Positions 8,704 to 18,157 are shown, counted from the first letter of the stretch. The stretch is DNA of 64,000 bases from Wenyingzhuangia aestuarii (GCF_011927765.1 NZ_JAATJG010000008.1:113181-177180); one strand, 5' to 3'. Translations and numbers: made by a program. Notes: generated by a model not told the origin, from the letters alone.

Positions 8704-9507
8704 ATGAAAACTACAACCTTATTTATTGCGACTGTTTTTGGTGTAGCATCTTTATTTACAGCCTGTAAAGAAGCTCCTAAACAAGAACAAAAAACTCAGA
8801 ATACTCAAGTTCAAAAAACTAGTATTCCAGAAATTGATGTCATTCAAAATGCACATCATAAAAATCATTTTCTAACAAAAGAAGCCATTCAATTTGATAT
8901 TACCATCTCTTTTGGAGGCAATGAAATATTAAAAGGAAACATGTTATTAACTACAGATTCTTCTAAAGGAGTGATTACCTTAGAAGATGGTAGTAAAATA
9001 TATACTTTAGATAATAAGGTATATCACACACCCAACATTAAAAACGAAAATAGAGTTCGATTTAATGCCTACACTTGGGCTTATTTCTTTTTACTACCCT
9101 ATAAACTTTATGACGAAGGAACTAAATGGGATGAGTTTGAAAAAACAACATTAAATGGTGAAGAAAAAAATAGTCAGCGTTTAACCTTTACTTCTGGTAC
9201 AGGTGATGCTCCCGATGATTGGTATTATATTTATTCTGATCCTAAAACTAATTTAATTTCTGCAGCAGCTTACATTGTTACCCTTGGAAAAACAAAAGAA
9301 GAGGCAGAACAAGACCCTCATGCTATAAAATACGGCAATTATAATCTAGTAGATGGAATTCCGTTTGCTACCCATTGGACTTATTGGGGATGGAATAAAA
9401 AAGAAGGTTTAACCAAACAAATTGGAGAAGCTACTTTAAGTAACTTTCAATTTATAGATTTTAATAAAAACCTATTTACTCCTCCAAGTAACTTCATCGA
9501 AAAATAA
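8704..9507 (+). CDS. Lipoprotein resembling the DUF6503 family
   Basis: 267 residues with a signal peptide and lipobox (LFTAC), a short KQEQKTQ-rich linker, then a globular domain built of beta strands. The body opens with IDVIQNAHHKNHF, continues with a GVITLEDGSKIYTL segment and a W-rich middle, and ends at a PPSNFIEK tail. The pattern resembles the outer-membrane lipoprotein family DUF6503 of Bacteroidetes, recalled from memory. Function unknown. It is the last gene of the cys run and is followed by a strong terminator. Confidence 0.65.
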   Translation: MKTTTLFIATVFGVASLFTACKEAPKQEQKTQNTQVQKTSIPEIDVIQNAHHKNHFLTKEAIQFDITISFGGNEILKGNMLLTTDSSKGVITLEDGSKIYTLDNKVYHTPNIKNENRVRFNAYTWAYFFLLPYKLYDEGTKWDEFEKTTLNGEEKNSQRLTFTSGTGDAPDDWYYIYSDPKTNLISAAAYIVTLGKTKEEAEQDPHAIKYGNYNLVDGIPFATHWTYWGWNKKEGLTKQIGEATLSNFQFIDFNKNLFTPPSNFIEK

Positions 9508-9512
9508 AAACA

Positions 9513-9546
9513 AAAAAAACGAGACCTAATTGGGTCTCGTTTTTTT
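9513..9546. terminator. Bidirectional terminator between convergent genes
   Basis: Arms 9513-9526 and 9533-9546 pair over 14 bp (seven A:T pairs and the CGAGACC core) around a six-base loop. With A and T tracts on both sides it serves the plus-strand lipoprotein gene and the minus-strand penicillin acylase gene, whose stop codon it touches. Confidence 0.9.
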
Positions 9547-11908
9547 ATTTAAATACTAATTTATTTTTACTCTTTTTAATTTCCTCTTCATTTATCAACA
9601 TTTTAAAATATCTTCCTGAATTGTAATAATTTGCCTGATTGCTATAGTAAGGACTTTTAAAAACTCCAGATTGACCTGTAGGAACTACTGCGTATGAATT
9701 TTCTACATCCGAAAAATCTATAATTCTACGAGCTGAAGGTCCTGCATTAGATTTGTACAAACCATTTTCTGTATAATCAAACATGGTATTATTAATGGTT
9801 TCGTTTCCTCCCGTAATTGGAGTTTCAGCTACATTCAATAATTTCTTTAACAAGTCTATTTTTGCCAAAGCATGTTCGTGTGTTACGGTGTGTACTTTTT
9901 TCCAATGCCATTCATCCACCTTATCTCCTAACTGAGAAGTTAGCTCTGCAACCGATTCTTTAAAACTTTTCATTACAATAGTTTCAAAAGTTTCTTTTTC
10001 ATCGGTAGTAATATCATCCCACCAAACAGAAGTAGTATTGTATATGTATTTATTCTGTGTTCTTTTGCTTAAATGAGAATCCACATAATCCTTAAAAAAC
10101 GTAGCTCCAAATTCATCTTTAAAGGTATGTTTTAACAATTTAAAATTCAGTTTATTGTAAATAGTTGGCCCCACATTTAACAACCCGTGATTTCCTTTCC
10201 ATTTGATTAATCTATCTAAAACCAACAATTCATAAGGGCTTAACTTTTCTATATCAATTCCTTTTACAATGGCTTTTATATTGTTTAAAACTACAGGACT
10301 TGTATGACTTGTAGCCAAACTTAGCATATCACTCATACCTATTTTCTCATTTTTTTCTAACTCTTTATGAATAGCCACTCCTCTATCCTCGGACAAATAA
10401 TATCCTTGATACAATTCTCCATCTACAGCAGCGGGCTGTGTGTTAGAGGTTACTAAATATCCTTTAGGTGGGTTAATCGCTTTTGGATTTTTATCAAAAT
10501 TTACCCATGTTTTTTCTGTATGAATACTATCCATACCATTTAACACAAAACGAGTATTAACAGGATCTTTAAATCTATACAACTGCCCTACTGACCATAA
10601 AGCTATGTTGTTCTCCTTATCTCCATACACAAAATTTAACCCAGGAGCAGAAAAACCTCTTAATTGATTTTCAAAATCATACACATTTTTTGCATGATTA
10701 ATTCCATAAGATGTTTGTAATACCGTGTTGGGCTTTTCGTTAAACACCCATTGTACAGCTATAGGATTTACGGAATCTAAGGTTTTTAACTGACTGTTAA
10801 ATACAGGTCCTAAAATGGATTTTTTAATCTGTATTTTTTTCTCTGTCCCTCCTTTAATTTTAATCACTTTGTTTACATAATCATACGTATGAATTCCGGT
10901 AGAGATTTCGTACTTGGTGCTATCTGTAGGATGTTTTTTTAAGGTATAAAAATTCATATCATCATTCTCAAACATAGTCAAGCCAAAAGCATAATCTCTG
11001 TTGTGAGATAATAATGGAAAAGGCATTAATCCTAAATGAAAACCGTAGCGTTCGTACTTAGGAGTTTTAATATGTGCTTGGTACCATACACTAGGTTGTG
11101 CGTATCCAATATGTGGATCATTTTCAAATAACACTTTACCTGTAGTTGTTTTTTGAGGAGCTACTACCCAGGCATTACTTCCTATAAATTGTGGAAAAGG
11201 TAACTTTTTAAGAAGCGTTGTAACACTCGCTAAAGCTTTCTGAGTTCGTGCATCGTAATTTTCTTGATACACCGTACGGGCATCAACATCAATAGCCAAA
11301 TCTTTTAAATACTCATTTCCATATGTAGTTTGAATATATGTTAATAACGGATCTACTTTAAAAGCATGTGCAAAGTTAAAAGCCATATAAGCTGTTACAT
11401 AATACATATCTTTTGTAGTGTAATGTTCTTTATCAATTCCTAAAAGCGTAAATTCAACAGGAGTTTTTCCTGTATCTATATAAGCATTTACCCCTTTTAA
11501 ATAAGCTGCTACCAACTTTTGTACTTTCGGATTTTTAGCTAGTGCTTGTACTTGTTTGTTTACTGTTTCATCTATTCCTAAAGAAGAAAAAAACACATCA
11601 ACCTCAACCAAATCTTCTCCTAAAATCTCAGCAAGTCTACCCGCTGCAATTCTTCTTAACAATTCCATTTGCCACAAACGTTCTTGTGCATGTACATAAC
11701 CCAAAGCAACCATAGCATTTTGCTCTGTTTCTGCAAAAATGTGAGGGACTCCAATGGTATCAAAATACACTTCTGTATTGGTTAAGCCATCAATTTTTAT
11801 AGTACCATTATATACTGGTTTTAAACTTTCTACATACAAATAAACTCCTACCACTAGCAAAATAACTATAGAAAGAAGTCCCCATAAAATTCTTTTAAAA
11901 ATTTTCAT
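9545..11908 (-). CDS. Penicillin acylase family protein (Ntn hydrolase, S45)
   Basis: 787 residues with an N-terminal membrane anchor or signal (residues 9-26). The alpha-chain part contains GVPHIFAETEQNAMVALGYVHAQERLWQME, typical of S45 acylases. Autocleavage should occur before Ser244 in FIGSNAWVVAP, which becomes the catalytic N-terminal serine. The beta chain carries FENDPHIGY and a late GGNETINN segment that supplies the asparagine. Such enzymes hydrolyse amide bonds of N-acyl compounds, among them acyl-homoserine lactones and beta-lactams; the substrate here is unknown. It is a single-gene unit divergent from the DegT aminotransferase. Confidence 0.9.
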   Translation of the reverse strand: MKIFKRILWGLLSIVILLVVGVYLYVESLKPVYNGTIKIDGLTNTEVYFDTIGVPHIFAETEQNAMVALGYVHAQERLWQMELLRRIAAGRLAEILGEDLVEVDVFFSSLGIDETVNKQVQALAKNPKVQKLVAAYLKGVNAYIDTGKTPVEFTLLGIDKEHYTTKDMYYVTAYMAFNFAHAFKVDPLLTYIQTTYGNEYLKDLAIDVDARTVYQENYDARTQKALASVTTLLKKLPFPQFIGSNAWVVAPQKTTTGKVLFENDPHIGYAQPSVWYQAHIKTPKYERYGFHLGLMPFPLLSHNRDYAFGLTMFENDDMNFYTLKKHPTDSTKYEISTGIHTYDYVNKVIKIKGGTEKKIQIKKSILGPVFNSQLKTLDSVNPIAVQWVFNEKPNTVLQTSYGINHAKNVYDFENQLRGFSAPGLNFVYGDKENNIALWSVGQLYRFKDPVNTRFVLNGMDSIHTEKTWVNFDKNPKAINPPKGYLVTSNTQPAAVDGELYQGYYLSEDRGVAIHKELEKNEKIGMSDMLSLATSHTSPVVLNNIKAIVKGIDIEKLSPYELLVLDRLIKWKGNHGLLNVGPTIYNKLNFKLLKHTFKDEFGATFFKDYVDSHLSKRTQNKYIYNTTSVWWDDITTDEKETFETIVMKSFKESVAELTSQLGDKVDEWHWKKVHTVTHEHALAKIDLLKKLLNVAETPITGGNETINNTMFDYTENGLYKSNAGPSARRIIDFSDVENSYAVVPTGQSGVFKSPYYSNQANYYNSGRYFKMLINEEEIKKSKNKLVFK

Positions 11909-12010
11909 TTTCTGAATGATTTTAATCGTCTTTAAATATAAAGATTCTAGTTTCTTTGACTTAGGAAAAATCGCTTAATTTTTGTTAATTTGTGAATCAA
12001 CCTAGCCTAA

Positions 12011-13147
12011 ATGAAGAAACTACAAATGGTTGACCTAAACAGTCAATACCTAGACATTAAAGAACAAATAGACACTTCTATTCAGGAAGTTTTAAGCAAC
12101 TCTACTTTTATTAATGGTCCACAAGTAGCTTCTTTTAAAAACAATTTAGCAAACTACTTAAATGTAAACCATGTAATTCCTTGTGCTAACGGAACCGATG
12201 CTTTGCAAATTGCCTTAATGGCTTTAGATTTAAAACCAGGTGATGAAGTTATTACGGTAGATTTTACCTTTGCTGCTACCGTAGAAGTAATTCAATTATT
12301 AGGATTAACATCTGTTTTAATAGATGTGGAAGCTGATACTTTTAACCTAAGTATTGATGCTTTAAAAAAAACAATCACTCCAAAAACAAAAGCCATTATT
12401 CCTGTACATTTATTTGGTCAATGTGCTAATATGGAAGCTATTTTAAACATTGCCAAAGAACATAATTTATACGTAATAGAAGACACTGCACAAGCTCTAG
12501 GAGCTGAGTACACTTTTAGTGATGGAACTATTAAAAAAGCGGGAACTATGGGAACTATAGGAACTACTTCTTTTTTTCCATCTAAAAACCTAGGTTGTTA
12601 TGGTGATGGTGGTGCTATTTTTACCAACAATGATGAATTAGCTCACAAACTAAAAGGAATTGTAAACCACGGAATGTATAAAAGATATTATTACGATGTG
12701 GTGGGTGTAAACTCTAGATTAGATAGCATACAAGCAGCTATTTTAGATACTAAATTACCTCTTTTAGACACGTACAACAAAGCCCGACAAAAAGCAGCCG
12801 CATATTACAACAACGCTTTTAAAAATTGTGATGTAATTACCACTCCTGTTACCTCAACATTTTCATCACATGTATTTCATCAATACACTCTAAAAATAGG
12901 ACAAGGGAAAAGAGATGGATTACACGAATATTTAAAATCATTAAACATTCCCAATGCTATTTATTACCCTGTAGCATTGCATAAGCAAAAGGCTTACTAT
13001 AATGAAAACGTTATAGAAGATAACTTTACCAACACCAATAGATTAATTGAACAAGTAATATCTTTACCCATGCACACTGCTCTAGAAACAGAGCAATTAG
13101 AGTTTATTACAAACACGATACTTAAATATTTAAATAACACATATTAA
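12011..13147 (+). CDS. DegT/DnrJ/EryC1/StrS family aminotransferase
   Basis: 378 residues, PLP-dependent sugar aminotransferase fold. The N-terminal NGPQVASFKNNLA and CANGTDALQIAL segments bind PLP phosphate, IEDTAQALGA holds the ring-stacking aspartate, and the PLP lysine is K192 in FFPSKNLGCYGDGGAI. These enzymes add an amino group to a UDP- or dTDP-4- or 3-keto sugar for surface polysaccharides or O-antigen. The next gene, galE, starts 1 bp after the stop, which supports nucleotide-sugar metabolism. The precise sugar is not predictable. Confidence 0.9.
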   Translation: MKKLQMVDLNSQYLDIKEQIDTSIQEVLSNSTFINGPQVASFKNNLANYLNVNHVIPCANGTDALQIALMALDLKPGDEVITVDFTFAATVEVIQLLGLTSVLIDVEADTFNLSIDALKKTITPKTKAIIPVHLFGQCANMEAILNIAKEHNLYVIEDTAQALGAEYTFSDGTIKKAGTMGTIGTTSFFPSKNLGCYGDGGAIFTNNDELAHKLKGIVNHGMYKRYYYDVVGVNSRLDSIQAAILDTKLPLLDTYNKARQKAAAYYNNAFKNCDVITTPVTSTFSSHVFHQYTLKIGQGKRDGLHEYLKSLNIPNAIYYPVALHKQKAYYNENVIEDNFTNTNRLIEQVISLPMHTALETEQLEFITNTILKYLNNTY

Positions 13148-13148
13148 C

Positions 13149-14165
13149 ATGGCTAAGCAAATACTAGTTACTGGAGGTTTAGGATTCATTGGATCTCATA
13201 CCGTAGTGGAATTACAGAATGCAGGATTTGATGTAGTAGTGATTGATGATTTATCAAACACAACCATCAAAGTTTTAGATCAAATTACAGAGATTACTGG
13301 AACAAAACCAGCTTTTGAACAAATTGATTTAAGAATTAAAGCAGATGTAAAAGCTTTTTTTGACAAATACCAAATTGATGGTATTATTCACTTTGCTGCT
13401 TTTAAAGCAGTTGGAGAAAGCATGCACAAGCCTTTAGATTATTACGAAAATAACTTAGGTTCTTTAGTGTACTTATTGCAAGAGATGAGAGACAGAAAAT
13501 TAGATAACTTTATCTTTTCTTCTTCTTGTACTGTATATGGTCAAGCTGATGAATTACCTATTACCGAAAAAGCTCCTGTTAAAAAAGCAGAATCTGTATA
13601 CGGAAATACCAAACAAATTGGTGAGGAAATTATAGAAGATGCAACCAAAGCTCACGATTTTAAGGCAATTGCATTACGTTACTTTAATCCGGTTGGAGCA
13701 CACCCAACTACTAAAATTGGAGAATTGCCAATTGGTGTTCCTCAAAACTTAATTCCTTTTATTACACAAACAGCCGCTGGTTTACGTGCTGAATTGTCTG
13801 TTTTTGGTGATGATTACGAAACTCCTGACGGAACTGCTGTTAGAGATTACATTCACGTAGTAGATTTAGCCAAAGCTCACATTGCAGCTTTACAGCGTTT
13901 AATTGATGGAAACAACAAAGAAAAGTTTGAATATTTTAATGTTGGTACAGGAACAGGAAGTTCTGTTTTAGAAGTAATTAACGCTTTTGAAACAGCTAAT
14001 AACCTAAAATTAAACTACAAAATTGTAGATCGTAGAGCTGGAGATATTACTGCTGCTTATGCAGATACAACTATTGCCAATAAAGAATTAAACTGGAAAA
14101 CTGAGCTTAGCTTAGAAACTGCTTTAAAATCTGCTTGGGAATGGCAATTAAAACAAAACAAGTAG
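13149..14165 (+). CDS. galE: UDP-glucose 4-epimerase
   Basis: 338 residues. A short-chain dehydrogenase fold enzyme that interconverts UDP-glucose and UDP-galactose with bound NAD. TGGLGFIGSHTVVEL is the NAD site, FSSSCTVYG gives the catalytic serine, and Y151-G-N-T-K155 is the YxxxK pair. The C-terminal half carries VFGDDYETPDGTAVRDYIHV and the EYFNVGTGTGSS segment typical of GalE. It is cotranscribed with the aminotransferase and followed by a terminator. Confidence 0.93.
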   Translation: MAKQILVTGGLGFIGSHTVVELQNAGFDVVVIDDLSNTTIKVLDQITEITGTKPAFEQIDLRIKADVKAFFDKYQIDGIIHFAAFKAVGESMHKPLDYYENNLGSLVYLLQEMRDRKLDNFIFSSSCTVYGQADELPITEKAPVKKAESVYGNTKQIGEEIIEDATKAHDFKAIALRYFNPVGAHPTTKIGELPIGVPQNLIPFITQTAAGLRAELSVFGDDYETPDGTAVRDYIHVVDLAKAHIAALQRLIDGNNKEKFEYFNVGTGTGSSVLEVINAFETANNLKLNYKIVDRRAGDITAAYADTTIANKELNWKTELSLETALKSAWEWQLKQNK

Positions 14166-14186
14166 TATACATTACTTTATATTTAT

Positions 14187-14219
14187 AAAACCCTTTCTAG
14201 CTAATAGAAAGGGTTTTTT
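14187..14219 (+). terminator. Rho-independent terminator after galE
   Basis: Arms 14187-14199 and 14205-14217 (AAAACCCTTTCTA and complement) form a 13-bp stem with a five-base loop, followed by a run of T to 14219. It lies 21 bp past the galE stop. Confidence 0.9.
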
Positions 14220-14239
14220 GCTATATTTAAATAAAAAAT

Positions 14240-14653
14240 ATGGAACAGAAATTAAAAACTATCAAAACAATTCATCTTGCTATTGTTTTAGGAATTTGCG
14301 TAGGTTATTATGTAATTGGAGATTTTAAATCTTTAGAACAACTTACTCAAATCCCTAAAATAACTAAAGGCTCTGTTATTTATGCATTAATCCCCTTAGT
14401 TGCCGTTATTTTAAGTTCTGTTTTATTTCGCTTGCAAATTCAAAAAATAGACACAAACCTACCTTTAGAAGATAAAATAGCTCCCTATCAAGCAGCGGCT
14501 ATTGTTAGATTTGCTATTCTAGAAGGAACTTGTTTTCTAATTCTTATTTTACAACGTGACTTTGCTCTTTTAGGGATTATTTTAATTATTTATATTCTTT
14601 TGCTAAGACCTACCGAAAATAAAATTAAGAGCGACTTAAAACATATTGGGTAA
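14240..14653 (+). CDS. Small multi-pass membrane protein, unknown function
   Basis: 137 residues with four hydrophobic segments: IHLAIVLGICVGYYVIG, VIYALIPLVAVILSSVLF, AAIVRFAILEGTCFLILI and FALLGIILIIYILLL. The C-terminus is short and charged (RPTENKIKSDLKHIG). The layout is the same as that of conserved flavobacterial membrane proteins without a known role; no catalytic motif is evident. It lies between the galE terminator and the cupin gene and may have its own promoter (a TATATTTA element just before the start). Confidence 0.75.
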   Translation: MEQKLKTIKTIHLAIVLGICVGYYVIGDFKSLEQLTQIPKITKGSVIYALIPLVAVILSSVLFRLQIQKIDTNLPLEDKIAPYQAAAIVRFAILEGTCFLILILQRDFALLGIILIIYILLLRPTENKIKSDLKHIG

Positions 14654-14711
14654 GCCCTAACCATGAAAACACTCCTTTTAAAACAATTTATCTTGTCTAC
14701 TATATTAAAAT

Positions 14712-15215
14712 ATGAATAGAGCCGATTTATTAATTCAGGAATTAAACCTAGCTCCTCATCCAGAAGGAGGATATTTTAAAGAAACTTATAGAAGTAGCGG
14801 TATTATTATTAACCATAATTTACCTATTGAGTTTAAAGGAAATAGATGTTACAGTACCAGTATTTATTTTTTATTAACCTCTGAAGATTTTTCTGCCTTT
14901 CATAAAATCAATCAAGATGAAGTTTGGCATTTTCATGAAGGAGCTTCTATCAGAATTCATCAAATTTCTCCCGATGGAATTTATTCATCCGTTGTTTTAG
15001 GAAACGATGTGTTACACAACCAACAATTTCAACATGTAGTTCCTGCAAATTATTGGTTTGGTGCTACTGTAGAAAACAGCAACAGTTATACTTTGGTAGG
15101 TTGTACTGTTTCTCCTGGATTTGATTTTAAAGATTTTACCTTAGCCAACAGAAAAGATTTACTACAAGAGTTTCCGCAACATACACATATTATTACCAAG
15201 CTTACAAAAGCTTAA
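14712..15215 (+). CDS. Cupin-superfamily protein (DUF985 / Cupin_5)
   Basis: 167 residues. The opening LNLAPHPEGGYFKETYRS is the DUF985 signature; the beta-barrel core follows with STSIYFLLTSEDFSAFHKINQDEVWHFHEG, GATVENSNSYTLVGCTVSPGFDF and a FTLANRKDLLQEFPQH tail. Histidines in WHFHEG could bind a metal or a sugar. The family is widespread and uncharacterised. It ends against a bidirectional terminator shared with fabD. Confidence 0.88.
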   Translation: MNRADLLIQELNLAPHPEGGYFKETYRSSGIIINHNLPIEFKGNRCYSTSIYFLLTSEDFSAFHKINQDEVWHFHEGASIRIHQISPDGIYSSVVLGNDVLHNQQFQHVVPANYWFGATVENSNSYTLVGCTVSPGFDFKDFTLANRKDLLQEFPQHTHIITKLTKA

Positions 15216-15219
15216 AACA

Positions 15220-15250
15220 CAAAATCCCTTACAAATTGTAAGGGATTTTG
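15220..15250. terminator. Bidirectional terminator between cupin gene and fabD
   Basis: A 14-bp perfect stem (15220-15233 with 15237-15250) around a three-base loop, with AAAA and TTTT ends on both strands. It starts 5 bp after the cupin stop and lies 24 bp beyond the fabD stop. Confidence 0.9.
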
Positions 15251-15273
15251 TTGTTATCTTAAATTCTAATTTT

Positions 15274-16155
15274 TTAGATCTCTGCACTACTTCTAGCCAC
15301 AGATCTATCAATTTTAGCAAATAAACCTTGTAATACTTTACCTGGTCCTACTTCTATCACTTCAGTAGCTCCATCGGCAATCATCGCTTGTGCACATTGT
15401 GTCCATTTTACAGCTCCTGTTAACTGAGCAATTAAGTTTTCTTTAATTTCATCAGCATTCGTTACCGCTTTTGCTACCACATTTTGATATACTGGGCAAG
15501 ATGGCTCGTTAAATTGAGTTGCTTTAATAGCTGCTGCTAATTCTTCTTTTGCAGGTGCCATTAAAGGCGAATGGAATGCTCCTCCCACAGGTAATAATAA
15601 AGCTCTACGTGCTCCTTTTTCAGTTGCCAATTCGCAAGCTGCTTTTACTGCTTCTAATTCTCCAGAAATCACTAATTGTCCAGGACAGTTATAATTTGCG
15701 GCTACCACATCTCCATCAATAGCTGCACAAATTTCTTCTACCACAGCATCTTCTAATCCTAATACAGCTGCCATAGTTCCAGGTACTGAATCACATGCTT
15801 TTTGCATAGCATCTGCACGTTTAGCTACTAATTTTAATCCGTCTTCAAAAGATAAAGTTCCGTTAGCAACCAAGGCCGATAATTCTCCTAAAGAGTGACC
15901 TGCTACCATATCAGCTTTAAAATTATCTCCTAAAACTTTTGCCAAAATTACAGAATGTAAAAATACAGCTGGCTGAGTTACGTTGGTTTGCTTTAAATCT
16001 TCAGCAGAACCTTCAAACATAATTTTAGTAATTTCAAATCCTAAAATCTCATTTGCTTTCTCAAATAATTCTTTAGCTAATGGAGAATTGTCATACAAAT
16101 CTTTCCCCATTCCTGTAAACTGTGCTCCTTGTCCAGGAAATACATATGCTTTCAT
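15274..16155 (-). CDS. fabD: Malonyl-CoA:ACP transacylase
   Basis: 293 residues. It loads malonyl groups from malonyl-CoA onto acyl-carrier protein for fatty-acid synthesis. The entry motif FPGQGAQFTGMGKDLY, the nucleophile elbow GHSLGE with Ser88, and the histidine in GAFHSPLM are intact. QPAVFLHS and the C-terminal VIEVGPGKVLQGL complete the family pattern. Here it is alone, apart from fabH and accBC at 47-50 kb. Confidence 0.95.
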   Translation of the reverse strand: MKAYVFPGQGAQFTGMGKDLYDNSPLAKELFEKANEILGFEITKIMFEGSAEDLKQTNVTQPAVFLHSVILAKVLGDNFKADMVAGHSLGELSALVANGTLSFEDGLKLVAKRADAMQKACDSVPGTMAAVLGLEDAVVEEICAAIDGDVVAANYNCPGQLVISGELEAVKAACELATEKGARRALLLPVGGAFHSPLMAPAKEELAAAIKATQFNEPSCPVYQNVVAKAVTNADEIKENLIAQLTGAVKWTQCAQAMIADGATEVIEVGPGKVLQGLFAKIDRSVARSSAEI

Positions 16156-16260
16156 AAAAATTAGTTTTTCTAAATTTTGTGGGGCAAAAATAGGAAAAAA
16201 CCCCTAAACGTAAGTTTATTCAAACAAAGAGTTCTATTTTCGATGATAGAACTACTGTTT

Positions 16261-16956
16261 ATGATGACTACAAAAGAAAAACAAGCCTCGGCTATTTACT
16301 TAATACTAGCCACTCTTTTTATTACTTCCTTAGTTGTTTCTAATTTAATTTTTCAAAAATTCTTTTATTGGGAACCCTTTGGTTGGTATAGATTTGAGAT
16401 TTCTGCAGGAATACTTCCTTATCCAATTACCTTTTTAATTACCGATACCATTTCTGAAATTTATGGAAAGAAAAAGGCCAATCAGGTTGTGATTGTTGGA
16501 ATATTTGCTTCTGTTTTTTCTATGGGAATTATTCTCTTGGCTAATTACGTTCCTGCACTTGCAAATTCTCCTGTGGATGATGTTACTTTTTCCAAAGTAT
16601 TTGGATTGTCTCCTTTAGGGGTATTGGCCTCTATGCTAGCCTACTTAACTGCTCAGTTTGTAGACATTCGTATTTATCATTTTTGGAAAACTTATACCAA
16701 AGGAAAACATTTATGGTTGCGCAATAATTTTTCAACTTTTACTTCTCAATTTATAGATACTTCTTTAGTGGTAGGACTTCTGTGCTTTTTTAACGTTTTA
16801 CCTTGGAGTTCCTTTACTGCTTTAGTCATTAGTGGCTTTTTATTCAAGGCTATTATTGCTATTATAGACACTCCAATTCTTTATGCAATTGTTTTTTATC
16901 TAAAAAAGAAGTTTCATTTAAATGTAAACGATGAAATAAAATCATTAAAGTTGTAA
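16261..16956 (+). CDS. Queuosine precursor transporter (YhhQ/VUT family)
   Basis: About 232 residues from the ATG at 16261; an earlier in-frame ATG at 16243 and one at 16177 exist, but the family normally begins a few residues before the first membrane helix (here AIYLILATLFITSLVVSN). Six or so membrane segments follow. Signature pieces are PYPITFLITDTISEIYGKKKA, AQFVDIRIYHFWK and RNNFSTFTSQFIDTSLV. Members bring preQ0/preQ1 into the cell for tRNA queuosine. It is divergent from fabD with about 100 bp between. Confidence 0.88.
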   Translation: MMTTKEKQASAIYLILATLFITSLVVSNLIFQKFFYWEPFGWYRFEISAGILPYPITFLITDTISEIYGKKKANQVVIVGIFASVFSMGIILLANYVPALANSPVDDVTFSKVFGLSPLGVLASMLAYLTAQFVDIRIYHFWKTYTKGKHLWLRNNFSTFTSQFIDTSLVVGLLCFFNVLPWSSFTALVISGFLFKAIIAIIDTPILYAIVFYLKKKFHLNVNDEIKSLKL

Positions 16957-17008
16957 TGTTTCTATTCAATTCCCAACTAAGGTCTAAAGATTATTGATCT
17001 CTAGATTT

Positions 17009-17716
17009 ATGAAACATTTATTTTTTATTGGGGCACTTTTAATAAGCCTACATTCTTTTTCTCAAACTTCTGTTTGGAACAATTTATTACAAAAACACGT
17101 TGATGATAACGGTTGGGTTGATTATGATTCTTTTACAAAAGACAAAGTGCAACTAGATACTTATTTAGAATATTTAAACAATACAACTCCAAATACTTCC
17201 TGGTCAGCAAATAAAACCAAAGCTTTTTGGATCAATGCATACAATGCATATACCGTTAAAATAATTTTAGACAATTATCCTGTAACATCAATTTTAGAGA
17301 TTAACGAAAATGATAAAAACGCTTGGGAAATTCCGTTTGCCAAAGTTGGAGGTAAAACCTATACTTTAAACCATATTGAGCACGAAATATTAAGAAAGCA
17401 ATACAAAGATCCTCGCATTCATGTAGGTGTAAATTGTGCTTCTATTTCTTGTCCGCCACTTACAAATACGGCTTTTACAGAAAAAAACATTGATAATTTA
17501 TTAACCAAAGGAATCAAAAACTTTATCAATCAAGGAGATAGAAATACAATTACAGAATCAAAATTAGAATTGTCTCAAATTTTTAATTGGTTTAAAGATG
17601 ACTTTACCCAACAAGGAGATTTAATTACATTTATAAACCAATACAGTACGGTTAACGTTTCTACAAACGCAACTATTAGCTACTTGGAATACAATTGGAA
17701 TTTAAATAAAAAATAA
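17009..17716 (+). CDS. DUF547 domain secreted protein
   Basis: 235 residues from the ATG at 17009, which gives the signal peptide FFIGALLISLHSFSQ; a start at 16994 adds five residues. DUF547 features are all present: VDYDSF, KAFWINAYNAYTVKIILDNYP, HIEHEILR, DPRIHVGVNCASISCPPL and FNWFKDDF. The paired cysteines in NCASISCPP are typical. It is probably periplasmic; the reaction is unknown. It precedes the arsenosugar genes by 15 bp, and a second DUF547 domain is found in the gene at 29886-31451. Confidence 0.88.
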   Translation: MKHLFFIGALLISLHSFSQTSVWNNLLQKHVDDNGWVDYDSFTKDKVQLDTYLEYLNNTTPNTSWSANKTKAFWINAYNAYTVKIILDNYPVTSILEINENDKNAWEIPFAKVGGKTYTLNHIEHEILRKQYKDPRIHVGVNCASISCPPLTNTAFTEKNIDNLLTKGIKNFINQGDRNTITESKLELSQIFNWFKDDFTQQGDLITFINQYSTVNVSTNATISYLEYNWNLNKK

Positions 17717-17731
17717 TCTAAAACACAGTAC

Positions 17732-18067
17732 ATGCAAAAGACATATTACGATCCAAAAGATTTAAAAGATTTTGGAAAAATTAGCGAATGGGATCAAGAA
17801 TTAGGAGAGAAGTTTTTTGAATACTACGGAAAAGTTTTTGAAGAAGGAGCGTTAACTGCTCGTGAAAAATCTTTAATTGCTTTGGCTGTTTCGCATACCG
17901 TACAATGTGCATATTGTATTGATGCTTATACTTCTGACGGTTTAAAACGTGGATTAGAAAGAGAAGAAATGATGGAAGCCGTGCATGTGGCTGCTGCTAT
18001 AAAATCTGGAGCAACTTTGGTACACGGTGTACAAATGATGAAAAAATACGACAAACTGTCGATGTAG
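17732..18067 (+). CDS. Arsenosugar biosynthesis-associated peroxidase-like protein (AhpD/CMD fold)
   Basis: 111 residues, a short carboxymuconolactone-decarboxylase domain. The opening TYYDPKDLKDFGKISEWDQELGEKFFEYYGKVF and the VQCAYCIDAYT segment with the redox CxxC pair match the family annotated as the arsenosugar-associated peroxidase-like protein, as does AVHVAAAIKSGATLVHGVQMM. AhpD-like proteins use CxxC for thiol redox chemistry. Its role with ArsS is not established; it could reduce or protect arsenic thiol species. arsS follows about 90 bp downstream, after a repeat block. Confidence 0.9.
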   Translation: MQKTYYDPKDLKDFGKISEWDQELGEKFFEYYGKVFEEGALTAREKSLIALAVSHTVQCAYCIDAYTSDGLKRGLEREEMMEAVHVAAAIKSGATLVHGVQMMKKYDKLSM

Positions 18068-18072
18068 AAATT

Positions 18073-18150
18073 AGTATCAAGTAACAAGTAGCAAGTATCT
18101 AGAATAAACTCTTTAAAATACCTGCTACCAGATACCTGATACCTGATACC
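18073..18150. repeat. Inverted arrays of 7-bp repeats
   Basis: Four head-to-tail heptamers at 18073-18100 (AGTATCA, AGTAACA, AGTAGCA, AGTATCT) face four inverted heptamers at 18123-18150 (TGCTACC, AGATACC, TGATACC, TGATACC), with 22 bp between. The repeats share the consensus RGTANCW when read in the same direction. The unit can fold into a long imperfect hairpin. It fills the gap between the peroxidase-like gene and arsS. Confidence 0.85.
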
Positions 18151-18157
18151 CTTATGA

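Noticed and set aside
18073..18150. CRISPR array
   Set aside because: The units are only 7 bp, are joined without spacers and are arranged in two opposing groups.
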